From the IMG/VR virus record IMGVR_UViG_3300032116_000341, positions 1 through 47,814 of that record: a DNA stretch of 47,814 nt; one strand, written 5' to 3'. Within the stretch, counting starts at the first letter, position 1, and each line of letters opens with the position of its first letter. This document shows positions 14,235 through 22,430 of the stretch, in pieces. Source of the stretch: a virus. Position numbers and translations under genes: made by a program. The notes under the pieces were generated by a model, which was not told the DNA's origin, ran no database searches, and saw nothing but the letters and a program-made list of their open reading frames with translations.

Positions 14235-15263
14235 ATGGCTCAATTATTTAATGGTGCGGCACCTTTAATACCGGTAAGTGAGAGAGATGCTCTCAAGAAA
14301 GCTATCTATAAAATAGAAGCAAGAAGAAAAGGAAGACTGAAGTCACTGAAGAGTGCATGGCCAAAATTTAATGATGCTTTTTGTGATGGATTAGAATGGA
14401 GAACTATCACCGTAGTAGGTGCTAGACCTGGAACTGGTAAAACTTTATTCATGGAACAGTTAATTGATGATATCATCAAAGCTAACCAAGAACAAGAATT
14501 TAGAATACTTAAGTTTCAGTTTGAAATGTTAGATGAGACTAATGGAATACGGAAGTTAAGTCTAAATACTGGTTATGATTACAATGCATTGATGAGTAAG
14601 GCAGAGCCTTTAGATGATGGTGTATTTAATAAATGTGTTGAACTTTATCAAAAATCAAAAGACAGAGATATTATTGATGTTATTTATGATCCATGTACAG
14701 TTGATGTAATGTGTGCTACAATCCATAATCATATGGAAAATCATGCAAAAATGGTAAAAGATAAAGATGGCAACATGATTAAAAAATATACTAACATGCT
14801 TGTCACCATTGACCACTCAGCACTATTCAAAGTGGCTAAAACAGAAAAGGATAAGTTTGAAATGTTATACTCTCTTGGAGAAGCACTAACTTATATGAAG
14901 AAACACTATCCTGTAGCCTTTGTAGTATTAAGTCAGCTCAATAGAAATATTGACAATCCTGACAGAGCTAGAGATGGGGAATATGGTAATTATGTATTAG
15001 ATTCTGATTTATTTGGTGCAGATGCTTTGTTGCAGCATGCTGATGTTGTTCTAGGTATAAATAAACCTTCTATAAGAAAGATTAGACAATATGGTCCGGA
15101 AAAGTTCATCATAGATGATGATGATATATTAGTTTTCCACTTCTTAAAGTCAAGAAATGGTCTAACAAAGATGAGTTTCTTTAAACTAGATAGAGCAGCA
15201 ATGAGAATCATTGAAATTGATCCTCCGGCTCAGGCAACAAATACTCTGAGTACAAAAAAGTAA
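14235..15263 (+). CDS. DnaB-type replicative helicase ATPase, 342 aa
   Basis: Superfamily 4 hexameric helicase, unwinding DNA ahead of the polymerase. Walker A is GARPGTGKT (62-70); Walker B includes Val-Thr-Ile-Asp193; the later Ser-Gln-Leu-Asn-Arg and Phe-His-Phe-Leu-Lys-Ser-Arg segments match the DnaB motifs that sense the gamma phosphate and supply the arginine finger. At 342 aa it is essentially the C-terminal ATPase domain with a short N-terminal linker, so the usual DnaB N-terminal primase-binding domain is missing, as in many phage versions. It is coupled to UDG, Sak4 and SSB genes. Confidence 0.85.
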   Translation: MAQLFNGAAPLIPVSERDALKKAIYKIEARRKGRLKSLKSAWPKFNDAFCDGLEWRTITVVGARPGTGKTLFMEQLIDDIIKANQEQEFRILKFQFEMLDETNGIRKLSLNTGYDYNALMSKAEPLDDGVFNKCVELYQKSKDRDIIDVIYDPCTVDVMCATIHNHMENHAKMVKDKDGNMIKKYTNMLVTIDHSALFKVAKTEKDKFEMLYSLGEALTYMKKHYPVAFVVLSQLNRNIDNPDRARDGEYGNYVLDSDLFGADALLQHADVVLGINKPSIRKIRQYGPEKFIIDDDDILVFHFLKSRNGLTKMSFFKLDRAAMRIIEIDPPAQATNTLSTKK

Positions 15264-15273
15264 AAGTTAAATT

Positions 15274-15939
15274 ATGGATAGAAAACAAAAAGAAAGAGAG
15301 TATTTTGGAAAACATGCTGAAATTTTTAAAAAACTAAAGCTTGCAAGTCCATTATTTACTCTAAAAATGGCTTTCTATGAGAAAGGCCGTTTTGGAAGAA
15401 ACATTCAACTTTATGAAAGTGAACTAAAGAAGAATGAAGATATCTATATGGAATTTATAGATGTAATAAGAGATGAAAGAGGAGCTGAACAAGATTATAC
15501 TCCTATGTATGAAGACAGACCACTGTTTAAATTCAAAGCAAATCCTTTTTATACAGAGGAGTATGAGCTTAGAGAAAGAGCTGGTGGATATTCTGCATAT
15601 GTAATCTCTGCTAGTGAACTAATGATGGTACAAGAAGATGGTACTGAAATTTCTTATTCTCTTTATGAAAAAAGAAGAGAAGAACTTAAGAAAAAAGAAG
15701 ACAGTCTTCCAAAACTACAGAAAACACTTTCAGTATTTCCTGATTTTGAAGAAGAGTTTACTAAAAGAGAAGAAGCAGTACAAACTGCAGGTTCTGATTT
15801 TGACATTGATAAAGTTACAGACACAAGCACATTAGCAAACATATCTCTTAGAGATTTTGCTGCTATAATGTTAGTAAAACCTGTAAGTGATAAACAATGG
15901 TTAAATGATTTAATAACAACAGCAAAAAAAGACATATGA
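15274..15939 (+). CDS. Replication-operon hypothetical, 221 aa
   Basis: This gene lies between the helicase and the Sak4-like gene and overlaps the latter by 4 nt, so it is very likely a partner in DNA metabolism. The N-terminal half is alpha/beta; residues about 128-160 form a charged coiled coil; the C-terminal 40 residues are helical. No known family was recognised. It contains a short Asp-Phe-Asp-Ile-Asp run that resembles the RNA polymerase motif by chance only. Confidence 0.65.
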   Translation: MDRKQKEREYFGKHAEIFKKLKLASPLFTLKMAFYEKGRFGRNIQLYESELKKNEDIYMEFIDVIRDERGAEQDYTPMYEDRPLFKFKANPFYTEEYELRERAGGYSAYVISASELMMVQEDGTEISYSLYEKRREELKKKEDSLPKLQKTLSVFPDFEEEFTKREEAVQTAGSDFDIDKVTDTSTLANISLRDFAAIMLVKPVSDKQWLNDLITTAKKDI

Positions 15940-16658
15940 GTATAGTATTGCCAACAAAAAAAGTAAAGGCTGAAAGACAGAATCCTAAAAGAATTGTGAT
16001 TTATTCTAAGCCAAAGACTGGTAAAACAACAGCTTATGCTGGTCTTGATAATAATTTAATTCTTGATTTAGAAAATGGTGCTGATTATGTAGATGCTTTA
16101 AAAGTAAACATTAATAGTTTACAAGAACTATTAGATACTGGAAAAGCAATTAAAGAAGCAGGTAAACCTTATAAGTTTATTACTGTAGATACTGTAACTG
16201 CATTGGAAGATATGATCATGCCGTTAGCAATAAAGTTATATAAACAAACTCCAATGGGTAAAAACTTTGATGGGGATACTGTAATTACATTGCCAAATGG
16301 TGCAGGATATTTATATATCCGTCAAGCATTCTTTCAAGTTTTAGATTTTATTGATACATTAGCACCCCATATTATTTTATCTGGTCATATTAAAGACAAA
16401 CAGGTAGATGATAAAGGTGAACTTGTAATGTCAGCTAACATTGATTTAACAGGTAAAATTAAATCTTTAATTTGTGCAAATGCAGATGCTATTGGGTACA
16501 TGTACCGAAAGGGTAACAAAACTATTCTCTCATTTAAAACCAATGAGGAAGTTACTTGTGGTGCAAGACCTGAGCATTTACGTAATGAAGAAATAGTAGT
16601 TACCGAGATGAATGAAAATGGTGAACTTGAGTTTCACTGGGAAAAAGTATTTATTTAA
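15936..16658 (+). CDS. Sak4-like RecA-fold ATPase, 240 aa
   Basis: RecA-fold ATPase of the phage Sak4 type (single-strand annealing / recombination). Walker A is SKPKTGKT (24-31); an acidic strand follows in Leu-Asp-Leu-Glu-Asn-Gly (43-48); Walker B is Phe-Ile-Thr-Val-Asp85; and a beta strand with His (Leu-Ser-Gly-His) resembles the sensor region. At 240 aa it matches Sak4 (about 220-250 aa) and is too short for full RecA. It is coupled by ATGA to the previous gene and sits 19 nt before the SSB-like gene, the usual partner of these annealases. Confidence 0.8.
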   Translation: MSIVLPTKKVKAERQNPKRIVIYSKPKTGKTTAYAGLDNNLILDLENGADYVDALKVNINSLQELLDTGKAIKEAGKPYKFITVDTVTALEDMIMPLAIKLYKQTPMGKNFDGDTVITLPNGAGYLYIRQAFFQVLDFIDTLAPHIILSGHIKDKQVDDKGELVMSANIDLTGKIKSLICANADAIGYMYRKGNKTILSFKTNEEVTCGARPEHLRNEEIVVTEMNENGELEFHWEKVFI

Positions 16659-16677
16659 TAATTAAAACAAAAACAAA

Positions 16678-17364
16678 ATGGGATTAAGTACAACTGATTT
16701 GGGCACAGGTTCTGGTGGCTCATCAATGGCAAAAACAATTGCTCCAGGCAATCATGTATTAAAGATTAACAACATTGAATTGGAAGATTTTAGATTCATT
16801 GAAGGAGCTAAACATCTTATATTACATGTAGAAACTGAACCTATTGATGGTTTTGAAGGTTTTGCACTAGACAAGGACAATCCAGAAAAAGGTCATTTTG
16901 CAGGTCAGATTGGTAAAGTAAAAGCTAGTCAGTATGCATTTGCTGATGGTGAAACTAAATCTGGTATTAAAATTCAAAGAGATAGATCAATATTGATCTT
17001 CTTACAAGGTTTATCTAAAGCTTATGGTATAAATGATTGGTTTACTGAACAAGATGGTCAACATGAAACAATTGATGATTTTGTAGAAGCATTTAATAAA
17101 ACTGCACCTATCAAAGATAAGTATCTAGAATTTTGTATTGCTGGTAAAGAGTATTTGAATAAAAACTCTTATACAAGTTATGATCTTTGGCTTCCAAAAG
17201 CAGAAAATAAAAAGTATGCATATGCTGAAGTTGAAGCTGGTAAAGTCATAATATATGATGAAGCTAAGCATCTTAAAAAGTTAGAAGTAAAAGATGTAAA
17301 CAATTTTGGTGATGATGATTTTGGAACATCACCGGGGTTATCTACTGATTTCAGCCTAGACTAA
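16678..17364 (+). CDS. Single-stranded-DNA-binding-like protein, 228 aa
   Basis: Probably the phage SSB: a beta-rich N-terminal domain (about residues 20-190, OB-fold-like strands with aromatic residues) and a flexible C-terminus ending in an acidic Asp-rich tail (DDDFGTSPGLSTDFSLD), the hallmark that lets SSB recruit other proteins. It follows the Sak4-like gene by 19 nt and is closed by the strongest terminator of the region, consistent with high expression. The length is above the roughly 175 aa of bacterial SSB, as is common in phages. Assignment rests on context and tail. Confidence 0.65.
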   Translation: MGLSTTDLGTGSGGSSMAKTIAPGNHVLKINNIELEDFRFIEGAKHLILHVETEPIDGFEGFALDKDNPEKGHFAGQIGKVKASQYAFADGETKSGIKIQRDRSILIFLQGLSKAYGINDWFTEQDGQHETIDDFVEAFNKTAPIKDKYLEFCIAGKEYLNKNSYTSYDLWLPKAENKKYAYAEVEAGKVIIYDEAKHLKKLEVKDVNNFGDDDFGTSPGLSTDFSLD

Positions 17365-17380
17365 ATAATTTATAATAGTA

Positions 17381-17413
17381 TAGGGGGGAGTCAGCTTCCC
17401 CCTATTTTATTTT
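17381..17413 (+). terminator. Strong Rho-independent terminator after the SSB-like gene
   Basis: TAGGGGGGAG (17381-17390) pairs with CTTCCCCCTA (17395-17404), ten base pairs with one G-U and a TCAG tetraloop, followed by TTTTATTTT. It ends 9 nt before the primase start. Confidence 0.9.
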
Positions 17414-17421
17414 CTAAACTT

Positions 17422-18402
17422 ATGATTTCTACAAAGAACCTTGTATCACAGTTAGAAGATGTACCTAAAGAATGGGTATTTGAATATTATTTAAAACTAA
17501 CTGAAAAACTTACTGGTCAAAGTGTAAAGATTAAATCAATTTTTAATAGTAGAGAGAAGACAGCTTCAATGTATATTTATATGGATGATAAAAACACATA
17601 TAAGTACAAAGATTTTTCTTCAGGTTATGGTGGTGATGCATTAAATCTAGTTCAAACACTATTTAATTTTGGAACTAGAGGCAGAGCATCATTTAAAATT
17701 ATTGATGATTACAATGAATATTTAAAAACTAATGATCCAGCACCTGTAATTGAATTAAAAGCTCACAGTAAGTTTAGAGTTTCTGATTATGAAATAAGAC
17801 ACTGGAATAACTTAGATCAAAATTACTGGATGGGTTTTAGTATTGGTTCTAAGATGTTAGAACATTACAATGTAGCTCCATTAGATTTCTATGTCATGAC
17901 AAAAGAAGATAATCTAGGTATGCAAAGTAGCATGAGAATATCTGCAAATTATATCTATGGTTATTTTAAAGATGATGGTACTTTGTATAAGATTTATCAA
18001 CCTAAAGTAAAGGATGGTAAATTTATAAAAGTCCGGGATTATATTCAAGGTAGTGAGCAACTTAGGGGAGATAAGAAGTTTCTTATAATTACTTCTTCAC
18101 TTAAAGACCTTATGGCATTTAATAAATTAAAAATTACTGATGCAGAATGTATTGCTCCAGACAGTGAAAATTCCATGATACCTACAACTTTTATGGTTAA
18201 TGCAATTAAACACTACAAAAGTGTATTTGTATTATTTGATAATGATGAACCTGGTCAGAAAGCAGCTCAAAAATATCAAAAGATGTTTGGAGTAACTACA
18301 ATCAATCTCCCTATGGAGAAAGATCTATCTGATTCAGTTAAATTACATGGCATTGATAGTGTAAGAAACACATTATTACCATTATTAAAACAAGCATTAT
18401 GA
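17422..18402 (+). CDS. DnaG-like Toprim primase, 326 aa
   Basis: Primase of the DnaG family, making RNA primers for lagging-strand synthesis. The N-terminal half has the strand and Gly-Gly-Asp-Ala core of the primase fold (about residues 60-80). The Toprim domain has Leu-Ile-Ile-Thr-Ser-Ser-Leu-Lys-Asp (221-229) and the acidic FDNDEPG (272-278) with Asp273 and Asp275. Where bacterial Toprim primases have a catalytic Glu in Glu-Gly-x-x-Asp, this protein has Ser225/Ser226. No N-terminal zinc-binding domain with four Cys/His is visible. It ends overlapping the next gene by 4 nt. Confidence 0.75.
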   Translation: MISTKNLVSQLEDVPKEWVFEYYLKLTEKLTGQSVKIKSIFNSREKTASMYIYMDDKNTYKYKDFSSGYGGDALNLVQTLFNFGTRGRASFKIIDDYNEYLKTNDPAPVIELKAHSKFRVSDYEIRHWNNLDQNYWMGFSIGSKMLEHYNVAPLDFYVMTKEDNLGMQSSMRISANYIYGYFKDDGTLYKIYQPKVKDGKFIKVRDYIQGSEQLRGDKKFLIITSSLKDLMAFNKLKITDAECIAPDSENSMIPTTFMVNAIKHYKSVFVLFDNDEPGQKAAQKYQKMFGVTTINLPMEKDLSDSVKLHGIDSVRNTLLPLLKQAL

Positions 18403-18824
18403 GTTGGATTTATCAAGGAAAAGAATTTGAGGAATTAGATATTCCTGCAGGAGCCGTAGGGTTCATTTATATTATGACTGCTATCATAGATGGTAAATCA
18501 GTTGCTTACATAGGAAAGAAAAACTTCTTTGCTAATATTAAGAGACCTCTTGGTAAAAAAGCACTGGCCATGTCTACTGATAAAAGGTTAAAAAAGTACA
18601 AGCGGGAACTGAAACCTGACTTTATGAGATATTACAGTAGTAATAAGATTCTTAAAGATGCTCACAAAGCAGGAGTAGTTATCAAGAGAGAGATACTTAG
18701 AATATGTAATTCTCAAATGGAACTTACATATCAGGAAACTAAACATCAGTTCTTGTATGAAGTACTTGAAAAAGAAGAATTCCTAAATGGGAATATCTTA
18801 GGTAGGTTTTATAAAATCAAATAA
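18399..18824 (+). CDS. GIY-YIG-like endonuclease, 141 aa
   Basis: Resembles small GIY-YIG nucleases of the T4 endonuclease II kind: the first strand GFIYI (21-25) is followed after 12-13 residues by AYIGK (36-40), then a Lys/Arg-rich helical region and a hydrophobic C-terminus. Such enzymes nick or cut DNA, for example to degrade host DNA or cut replication intermediates. It overlaps the primase gene by 4 nt, so it is in the replication operon. The catalytic Glu late in the domain could not be fixed with certainty. Confidence 0.6.
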   Translation: MSWIYQGKEFEELDIPAGAVGFIYIMTAIIDGKSVAYIGKKNFFANIKRPLGKKALAMSTDKRLKKYKRELKPDFMRYYSSNKILKDAHKAGVVIKREILRICNSQMELTYQETKHQFLYEVLEKEEFLNGNILGRFYKIK

Positions 18825-18826
18825 TT

Positions 18827-19231
18827 ATGACAGAATTAGAATTAACAAGCCTCCTGTTTCAGTTGGCTGATCATGGTGTGACCGGTATTAAGGTAAAATA
18901 TGATGGTGCTGGAGATTCAGGTGCCATAGAATGGGTTGGTTATACAAATCATCCTTGTGAAACTCCAGAAGATGTATGTGATTATATAGAGGATTGGGAA
19001 AATGATTGGGTATTAGCAAAAATTTCTGCAGATGCACATAATGCAATTGAAGAGTTTGCACAATCTAAACTTCTTGATGATATAGAAGACTGGTGGAATA
19101 ATGAAGGTGGTTTTGGAGAGTTGTGTATTTGTGTTCCTTCAGGAAAGTACATTATCAATAACCATGTAAGAGTTACTGAAACTGAAGATTATTTTCATGA
19201 TGGTAGTCTTCTAGATAAAGTAGATGAGTAA
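18827..19231 (+). CDS. DUF6878-like acidic protein, 134 aa
   Basis: Resembles the DUF6878 family as I recall it: Val-Lys-Tyr-Asp-Gly-Ala-Gly-Asp-Ser-Gly near residues 23-32, and Trp-Trp-Asn-Asn-Glu-Gly-Gly-Phe-Gly later. The protein is strongly acidic. The function of the family is unknown. Together with the next gene (DUF6915-like) it precedes a metallopeptidase/VWA gene and a MoxR ATPase, so it may belong to that cassette. The start lies 2 nt after the nuclease stop. Confidence 0.5.
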   Translation: MTELELTSLLFQLADHGVTGIKVKYDGAGDSGAIEWVGYTNHPCETPEDVCDYIEDWENDWVLAKISADAHNAIEEFAQSKLLDDIEDWWNNEGGFGELCICVPSGKYIINNHVRVTETEDYFHDGSLLDKVDE

Positions 19232-19578
19232 TGGCACATCCTGAAGAACATGCTAAATCCTCTGTTAGAAAATGGGGAGGTAAGCCAGAAGATTATCTTG
19301 AGATTCATGCATGGTTTGATGAAACCAAGGCTTGGATAGGTCACTCTAAACATAGAATGTTTAGACACCATAGTGAAGGTATCTTTCAGTGTGAACAAAT
19401 ATTTGGTGGATATATAATTAATTCTGACGGAAAGAAAGTTTATACCAGATATATTGGTGAACAACATGTAAAAGAGGATTGTAACAACTACATTCCTACT
19501 GCTAAAGAATGGGTAGATATGATTGAAAGTGGCAAACCCAAAGAATGGGCAATAAAAACTTTAAAAATTGAAGACTGA
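19231..19578 (+). CDS. DUF6915-like protein, 115 aa
   Basis: Strongly resembles the DUF6915 family: N-terminal His-Pro-Glu-Glu-His-Ala, a Trp-Gly-Gly-Lys-Pro-Glu-Asp-Tyr segment, Trp-Phe-Asp-Glu-Thr-Lys-Ala, then a His-rich helix His-Arg-Met-Phe-Arg-His-His, and near the C-terminus Tyr-Ile-Gly-Glu-Gln-His-Val-Lys-Glu-Asp. The many conserved His, Asp and Glu suggest a metal site or an enzyme of unknown reaction. It is linked by TAATG to the previous gene and by TGATG to the next. Confidence 0.7.
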   Translation: MAHPEEHAKSSVRKWGGKPEDYLEIHAWFDETKAWIGHSKHRMFRHHSEGIFQCEQIFGGYIINSDGKKVYTRYIGEQHVKEDCNNYIPTAKEWVDMIESGKPKEWAIKTLKIED

Positions 19579-19994
19579 TGGTAAAGATGATTTTTGATAA
19601 AGAAGAGACAAGAAACTTAATGATGATGTTGCAATCACAAGATGCAGACAATCATGTTATAGCTTTTGAAACTCTAAAGAATGTTGATTTTGATAAATAC
19701 ATAGGAGAACTATTAGTTCTCTATAAGTTTGGTGGACATACTATGGAGAACTGGATGATTAACTGTAAAAAGATAGCAACAAAAATATTAGCTATTAAAC
19801 CAGAAACTCCACTTAGTAGTCCTAATACATTAAGTCTGATTACAAAACACAAAGGTTCTAAAGCTTCGGTTGAGCTATTTATGGAATTCTTTATTAAGGA
19901 TATGACTAGAATGTTAGGTTCTATTGGATATCCTACGGATAAGTTTGAGATAGACATTAAATTTAAAGATGATGGACAAACAACAGAGTCTTAG
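19578..19994 (+). CDS. Hypothetical protein, 138 aa, S-D-DN motif
   Basis: Starts at a TGATG junction. Residues 17-36 hold the motif Met-Leu-x-Ser-x-Asp-x-Asp-Asn followed by a hydrophobic helix, shared with 10769-11170 and 22431-23732. It is probably an all-helical repeat-like protein, and its function is unknown. It overlaps the VWA gene by 26 nt, so it is coupled to the MoxR/VWA pair. Confidence 0.6.
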   Translation: MVKMIFDKEETRNLMMMLQSQDADNHVIAFETLKNVDFDKYIGELLVLYKFGGHTMENWMINCKKIATKILAIKPETPLSSPNTLSLITKHKGSKASVELFMEFFIKDMTRMLGSIGYPTDKFEIDIKFKDDGQTTES

Positions 19995-21153
19995 TAAAAT
20001 TGGTAAAGAGCTAATGTTGAAAGAGCCCTATTATGGGTTCTTTCTTATTATGCTTAATAAGTTATGGGATAGTAAAAGAGTTCCTACAGCAGGTGTAAGC
20101 AAGAATGGTATTAATTACCAGCTTGCTATTAATCCTGAATTTTGGGAAAGTCTTAGTGATTCTCACAGACTTGGATTATTGAAACATGAGCTACTTCATA
20201 TTGCATTTGGTCACTTAACTACATTCTTTAAGTTTAGTGATAAGAGACTTGCAAATGTGGCAATGGATATGGAGATTAATCAATATATTGATAAGTCTTG
20301 GTTGCCAGAAGGTGGTATTGATATAGATAACTATCAAGAGCACAATCTTGATAGAAAAGCTGGTTGTAGATATTATTATGACAAGCTGAAACAACTACAG
20401 GATGAGAAAAATAAGAATGGTACATCTGGTAGTGATGCTATGGATCAGTTACTAGACAATATTGAGTCTGGTAATATTCCTGATCATAGTACATGGGAAG
20501 AGTTTGAAGATCTTAGTGAAGCTGAGCAAAAGTTAATTGAGAAACAATTACAGAAAGTTCTTAGTGATGCTAAAGAACAAACTCTTAAGAAAAGAGGTAC
20601 AGTTCCTGGAGAAATTGAAGGAGTAATTATTATTGAAGAAGTTGTCAAGCCTAAATTTAATTGGCGGGGATATATTAGAAGATTTACTGGTGTAAGTACT
20701 AAAGTATTTACTAAGAAAATTAGAAGAAAAGAGAACCGTAGATTTGAGGCTAATCCTGGTCTTAAAGTAAAAATGAGACAACATATGTTGTTGGCCATTG
20801 ATACTTCAGGATCTGTAAGTGATGCGGAACTTCAAGAATTTATGAGTGAAATCTATCACATCTATAAATGTGGTGTAGATATTACAGTTGTACAGTGTGA
20901 TACAATGATTAGATCTGTTGAGCCTTACAAAGGTAAATTTGAAATGGCTGTACAAGGCAGAGGTGGGACTGAATTTGATCCTGTCCTAGAATATTTTAAT
21001 GCCAACCTGAAGAAATACACAAGCCTGGTGTATTTTACAGACGGGGAATGTAGTTATTCTGTAAAACCTAGAGGTAATACTCTGTGGGTTTTGTCAGAAA
21101 GATCTTATATGAATGAAGATTTACCAGGTAAAGTAATTAAATTAGAACTATAA
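19969..21153 (+). CDS. VWA/metallopeptidase-like protein (DUF2201 type), 394 aa
   Basis: Two linked domains. The N-terminal part has HELLH (73-77), a zinc-type HExxH like the putative metallopeptidase domain of this family. The C-terminal part is a von Willebrand A-like domain with a MIDAS motif DTSGS (278-282), a Gly-Gly-Thr loop near residue 333 and a Phe-Thr-Asp-Gly strand. This pairing is known as the partner of MoxR AAA+ ATPases, as found right downstream. Such pairs remodel or insert cofactors into proteins; the client in this phage is unknown. ATG at 19969 or 19972 can serve as start. Confidence 0.85.
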   Translation: MMDKQQSLSKIGKELMLKEPYYGFFLIMLNKLWDSKRVPTAGVSKNGINYQLAINPEFWESLSDSHRLGLLKHELLHIAFGHLTTFFKFSDKRLANVAMDMEINQYIDKSWLPEGGIDIDNYQEHNLDRKAGCRYYYDKLKQLQDEKNKNGTSGSDAMDQLLDNIESGNIPDHSTWEEFEDLSEAEQKLIEKQLQKVLSDAKEQTLKKRGTVPGEIEGVIIIEEVVKPKFNWRGYIRRFTGVSTKVFTKKIRRKENRRFEANPGLKVKMRQHMLLAIDTSGSVSDAELQEFMSEIYHIYKCGVDITVVQCDTMIRSVEPYKGKFEMAVQGRGGTEFDPVLEYFNANLKKYTSLVYFTDGECSYSVKPRGNTLWVLSERSYMNEDLPGKVIKLEL

Positions 21154-21164
21154 AAAGAAAGATT

Positions 21165-22334
21165 ATGAATCAAGTACAGTTGAACGTAGATGAGTTGAAA
21201 AACTTTATTAAGCATATGGTTAAGAATAACCAACATATTCAGTCTGAAGGTAAAGTACCTGTGGCTATTAATATTGAGGGTGATGCTGGTTTGGGTAAAA
21301 CTTCTGCAATCATGCAGTTGGGTAAAGAACTATCTATGGAGGTTGTAAAGCTGAATTTATCTCAGCTAGAAGAGTTAGGTGACTTGGTTGGGTTTCCTGT
21401 AAAAGAATTTCAAATACAAAATGCTGAAGGTAAAACTACCTGGATAAATGAATCTCAGATATCTGCAGCTACTAGTAAAGGGTATAAAGTTGTAGGAAAG
21501 AGAATGTCACATGCTGCTCCTGAGTGGATTCAAGGTAAAGGAGAAGGTGGTTTCTTAATTCTTGATGACTATACTCGTGCTGATGCAAGATTTATGCAGG
21601 CTACTATGGAGATCTTGGATAGACAAGAATATGTTTCTTGGAAACTACCTAAGAACTGGCATGTTATCTTGACTACTAATCCAGATAATGGTGACTATAA
21701 TGTTACTTCTCTTGATGTAGCTCAGAAGACCAGATTTATTTCTGTTGAGTTGAAATATGATTCTGATGTATGGGCTAAGTGGGCAGAGAAAGCAAACATA
21801 GATGGTAGATGTATCAACTTTATGTTGATGCACCCAGAGTTGGTTACTCAAAGAATAAATCCAAGAGCAATTACTACTTTCTTTAATGCTATTAGTTCTA
21901 TTCCTAAGTTTGAGGACAACTTGCCATTGATTCAAATGATTGGTGAAGGTTCTGTGGGAGCTGATTTTAGTTCAATGTTTACTATGTTCATTAATAATAA
22001 ACTTGATAGAATTATTTCTCCTGAAGACATCCTGACTAAAGATGAGCAGTATGTTATGAATAGTTTGACCAATGCTGTTGGTAAAGATGATGAGTTCCGT
22101 GCTGATATATCTAGTGTAATTGCAACCAGATTGATTAACTATTCCCTTACTATTGCTGACAAAGGAGCAGTTGGTAAACCAATTATAGATAGGATAGCTA
22201 AGCTTACTACAGATTGTGAAGCATTTACTAATGACCTTAGATACTATATGGTTAAAGAAATTGTCAACGGTAATAAAGTTAAGTTTAGTCAATTGATGAT
22301 GAATCAAGAGGTGGTGAAGATGGCTGTTAAGTAA
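21165..22334 (+). CDS. MoxR-family AAA+ ATPase, 389 aa
   Basis: AAA+ ATPase of the MoxR branch. Walker A GDAGLGKT is at 39-46; Walker B Leu-Ile-Leu-Asp134-Asp135 follows Gly-Gly-Phe; sensor 1 is Asn172 in ILTTNPDN; an Arg-rich helix follows further on. It hydrolyses ATP to remodel protein partners and lies 11 nt after the VWA/metallopeptidase gene, the classic two-gene arrangement. The C-terminal 120 residues form a helical region. Two downstream hairpins close the unit at 22344-22418. Confidence 0.9.
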   Translation: MNQVQLNVDELKNFIKHMVKNNQHIQSEGKVPVAINIEGDAGLGKTSAIMQLGKELSMEVVKLNLSQLEELGDLVGFPVKEFQIQNAEGKTTWINESQISAATSKGYKVVGKRMSHAAPEWIQGKGEGGFLILDDYTRADARFMQATMEILDRQEYVSWKLPKNWHVILTTNPDNGDYNVTSLDVAQKTRFISVELKYDSDVWAKWAEKANIDGRCINFMLMHPELVTQRINPRAITTFFNAISSIPKFEDNLPLIQMIGEGSVGADFSSMFTMFINNKLDRIISPEDILTKDEQYVMNSLTNAVGKDDEFRADISSVIATRLINYSLTIADKGAVGKPIIDRIAKLTTDCEAFTNDLRYYMVKEIVNGNKVKFSQLMMNQEVVKMAVK

Positions 22335-22343
22335 TTGAAACAT

Positions 22344-22361
22344 AAAGGGTTTTCCCCCTTT
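22344..22361 (+). other. Hairpin between MoxR and the 433-aa gene
   Basis: AAAGGG (22344-22349) pairs with CCCTTT (22356-22361). There is no T tract on either strand, so it is only a stem. Confidence 0.3.
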
Positions 22362-22393
22362 AAAAATACATTACTATAATTAAAAACAAACAT

Positions 22394-22418
22394 AAGGGGA
22401 GGTAATACTCCCCTTTTT
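22394..22418 (+). terminator. Rho-independent terminator after the MoxR gene
   Basis: AAGGGGAG (22394-22401) and CTCCCCTT (22408-22415) form a perfect eight-base-pair stem with a six-base loop, followed by more T. It ends 12 nt before the next ATG. Confidence 0.85.
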
Positions 22419-22430
22419 AAATAAAATTCT

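Noticed and set aside
15274-15939. Asp-Phe-Asp-Ile-Asp run near the C-terminus of the 221-aa protein
   Set aside because: It copies the RNA polymerase metal motif by chance. The rest of the protein is too small and lacks any barrel or lysine partner.
22344-22361. Extra terminator just after the MoxR gene
   Set aside because: The stem has only six pairs and no T tract on either strand; the real terminator lies at 22394-22418.
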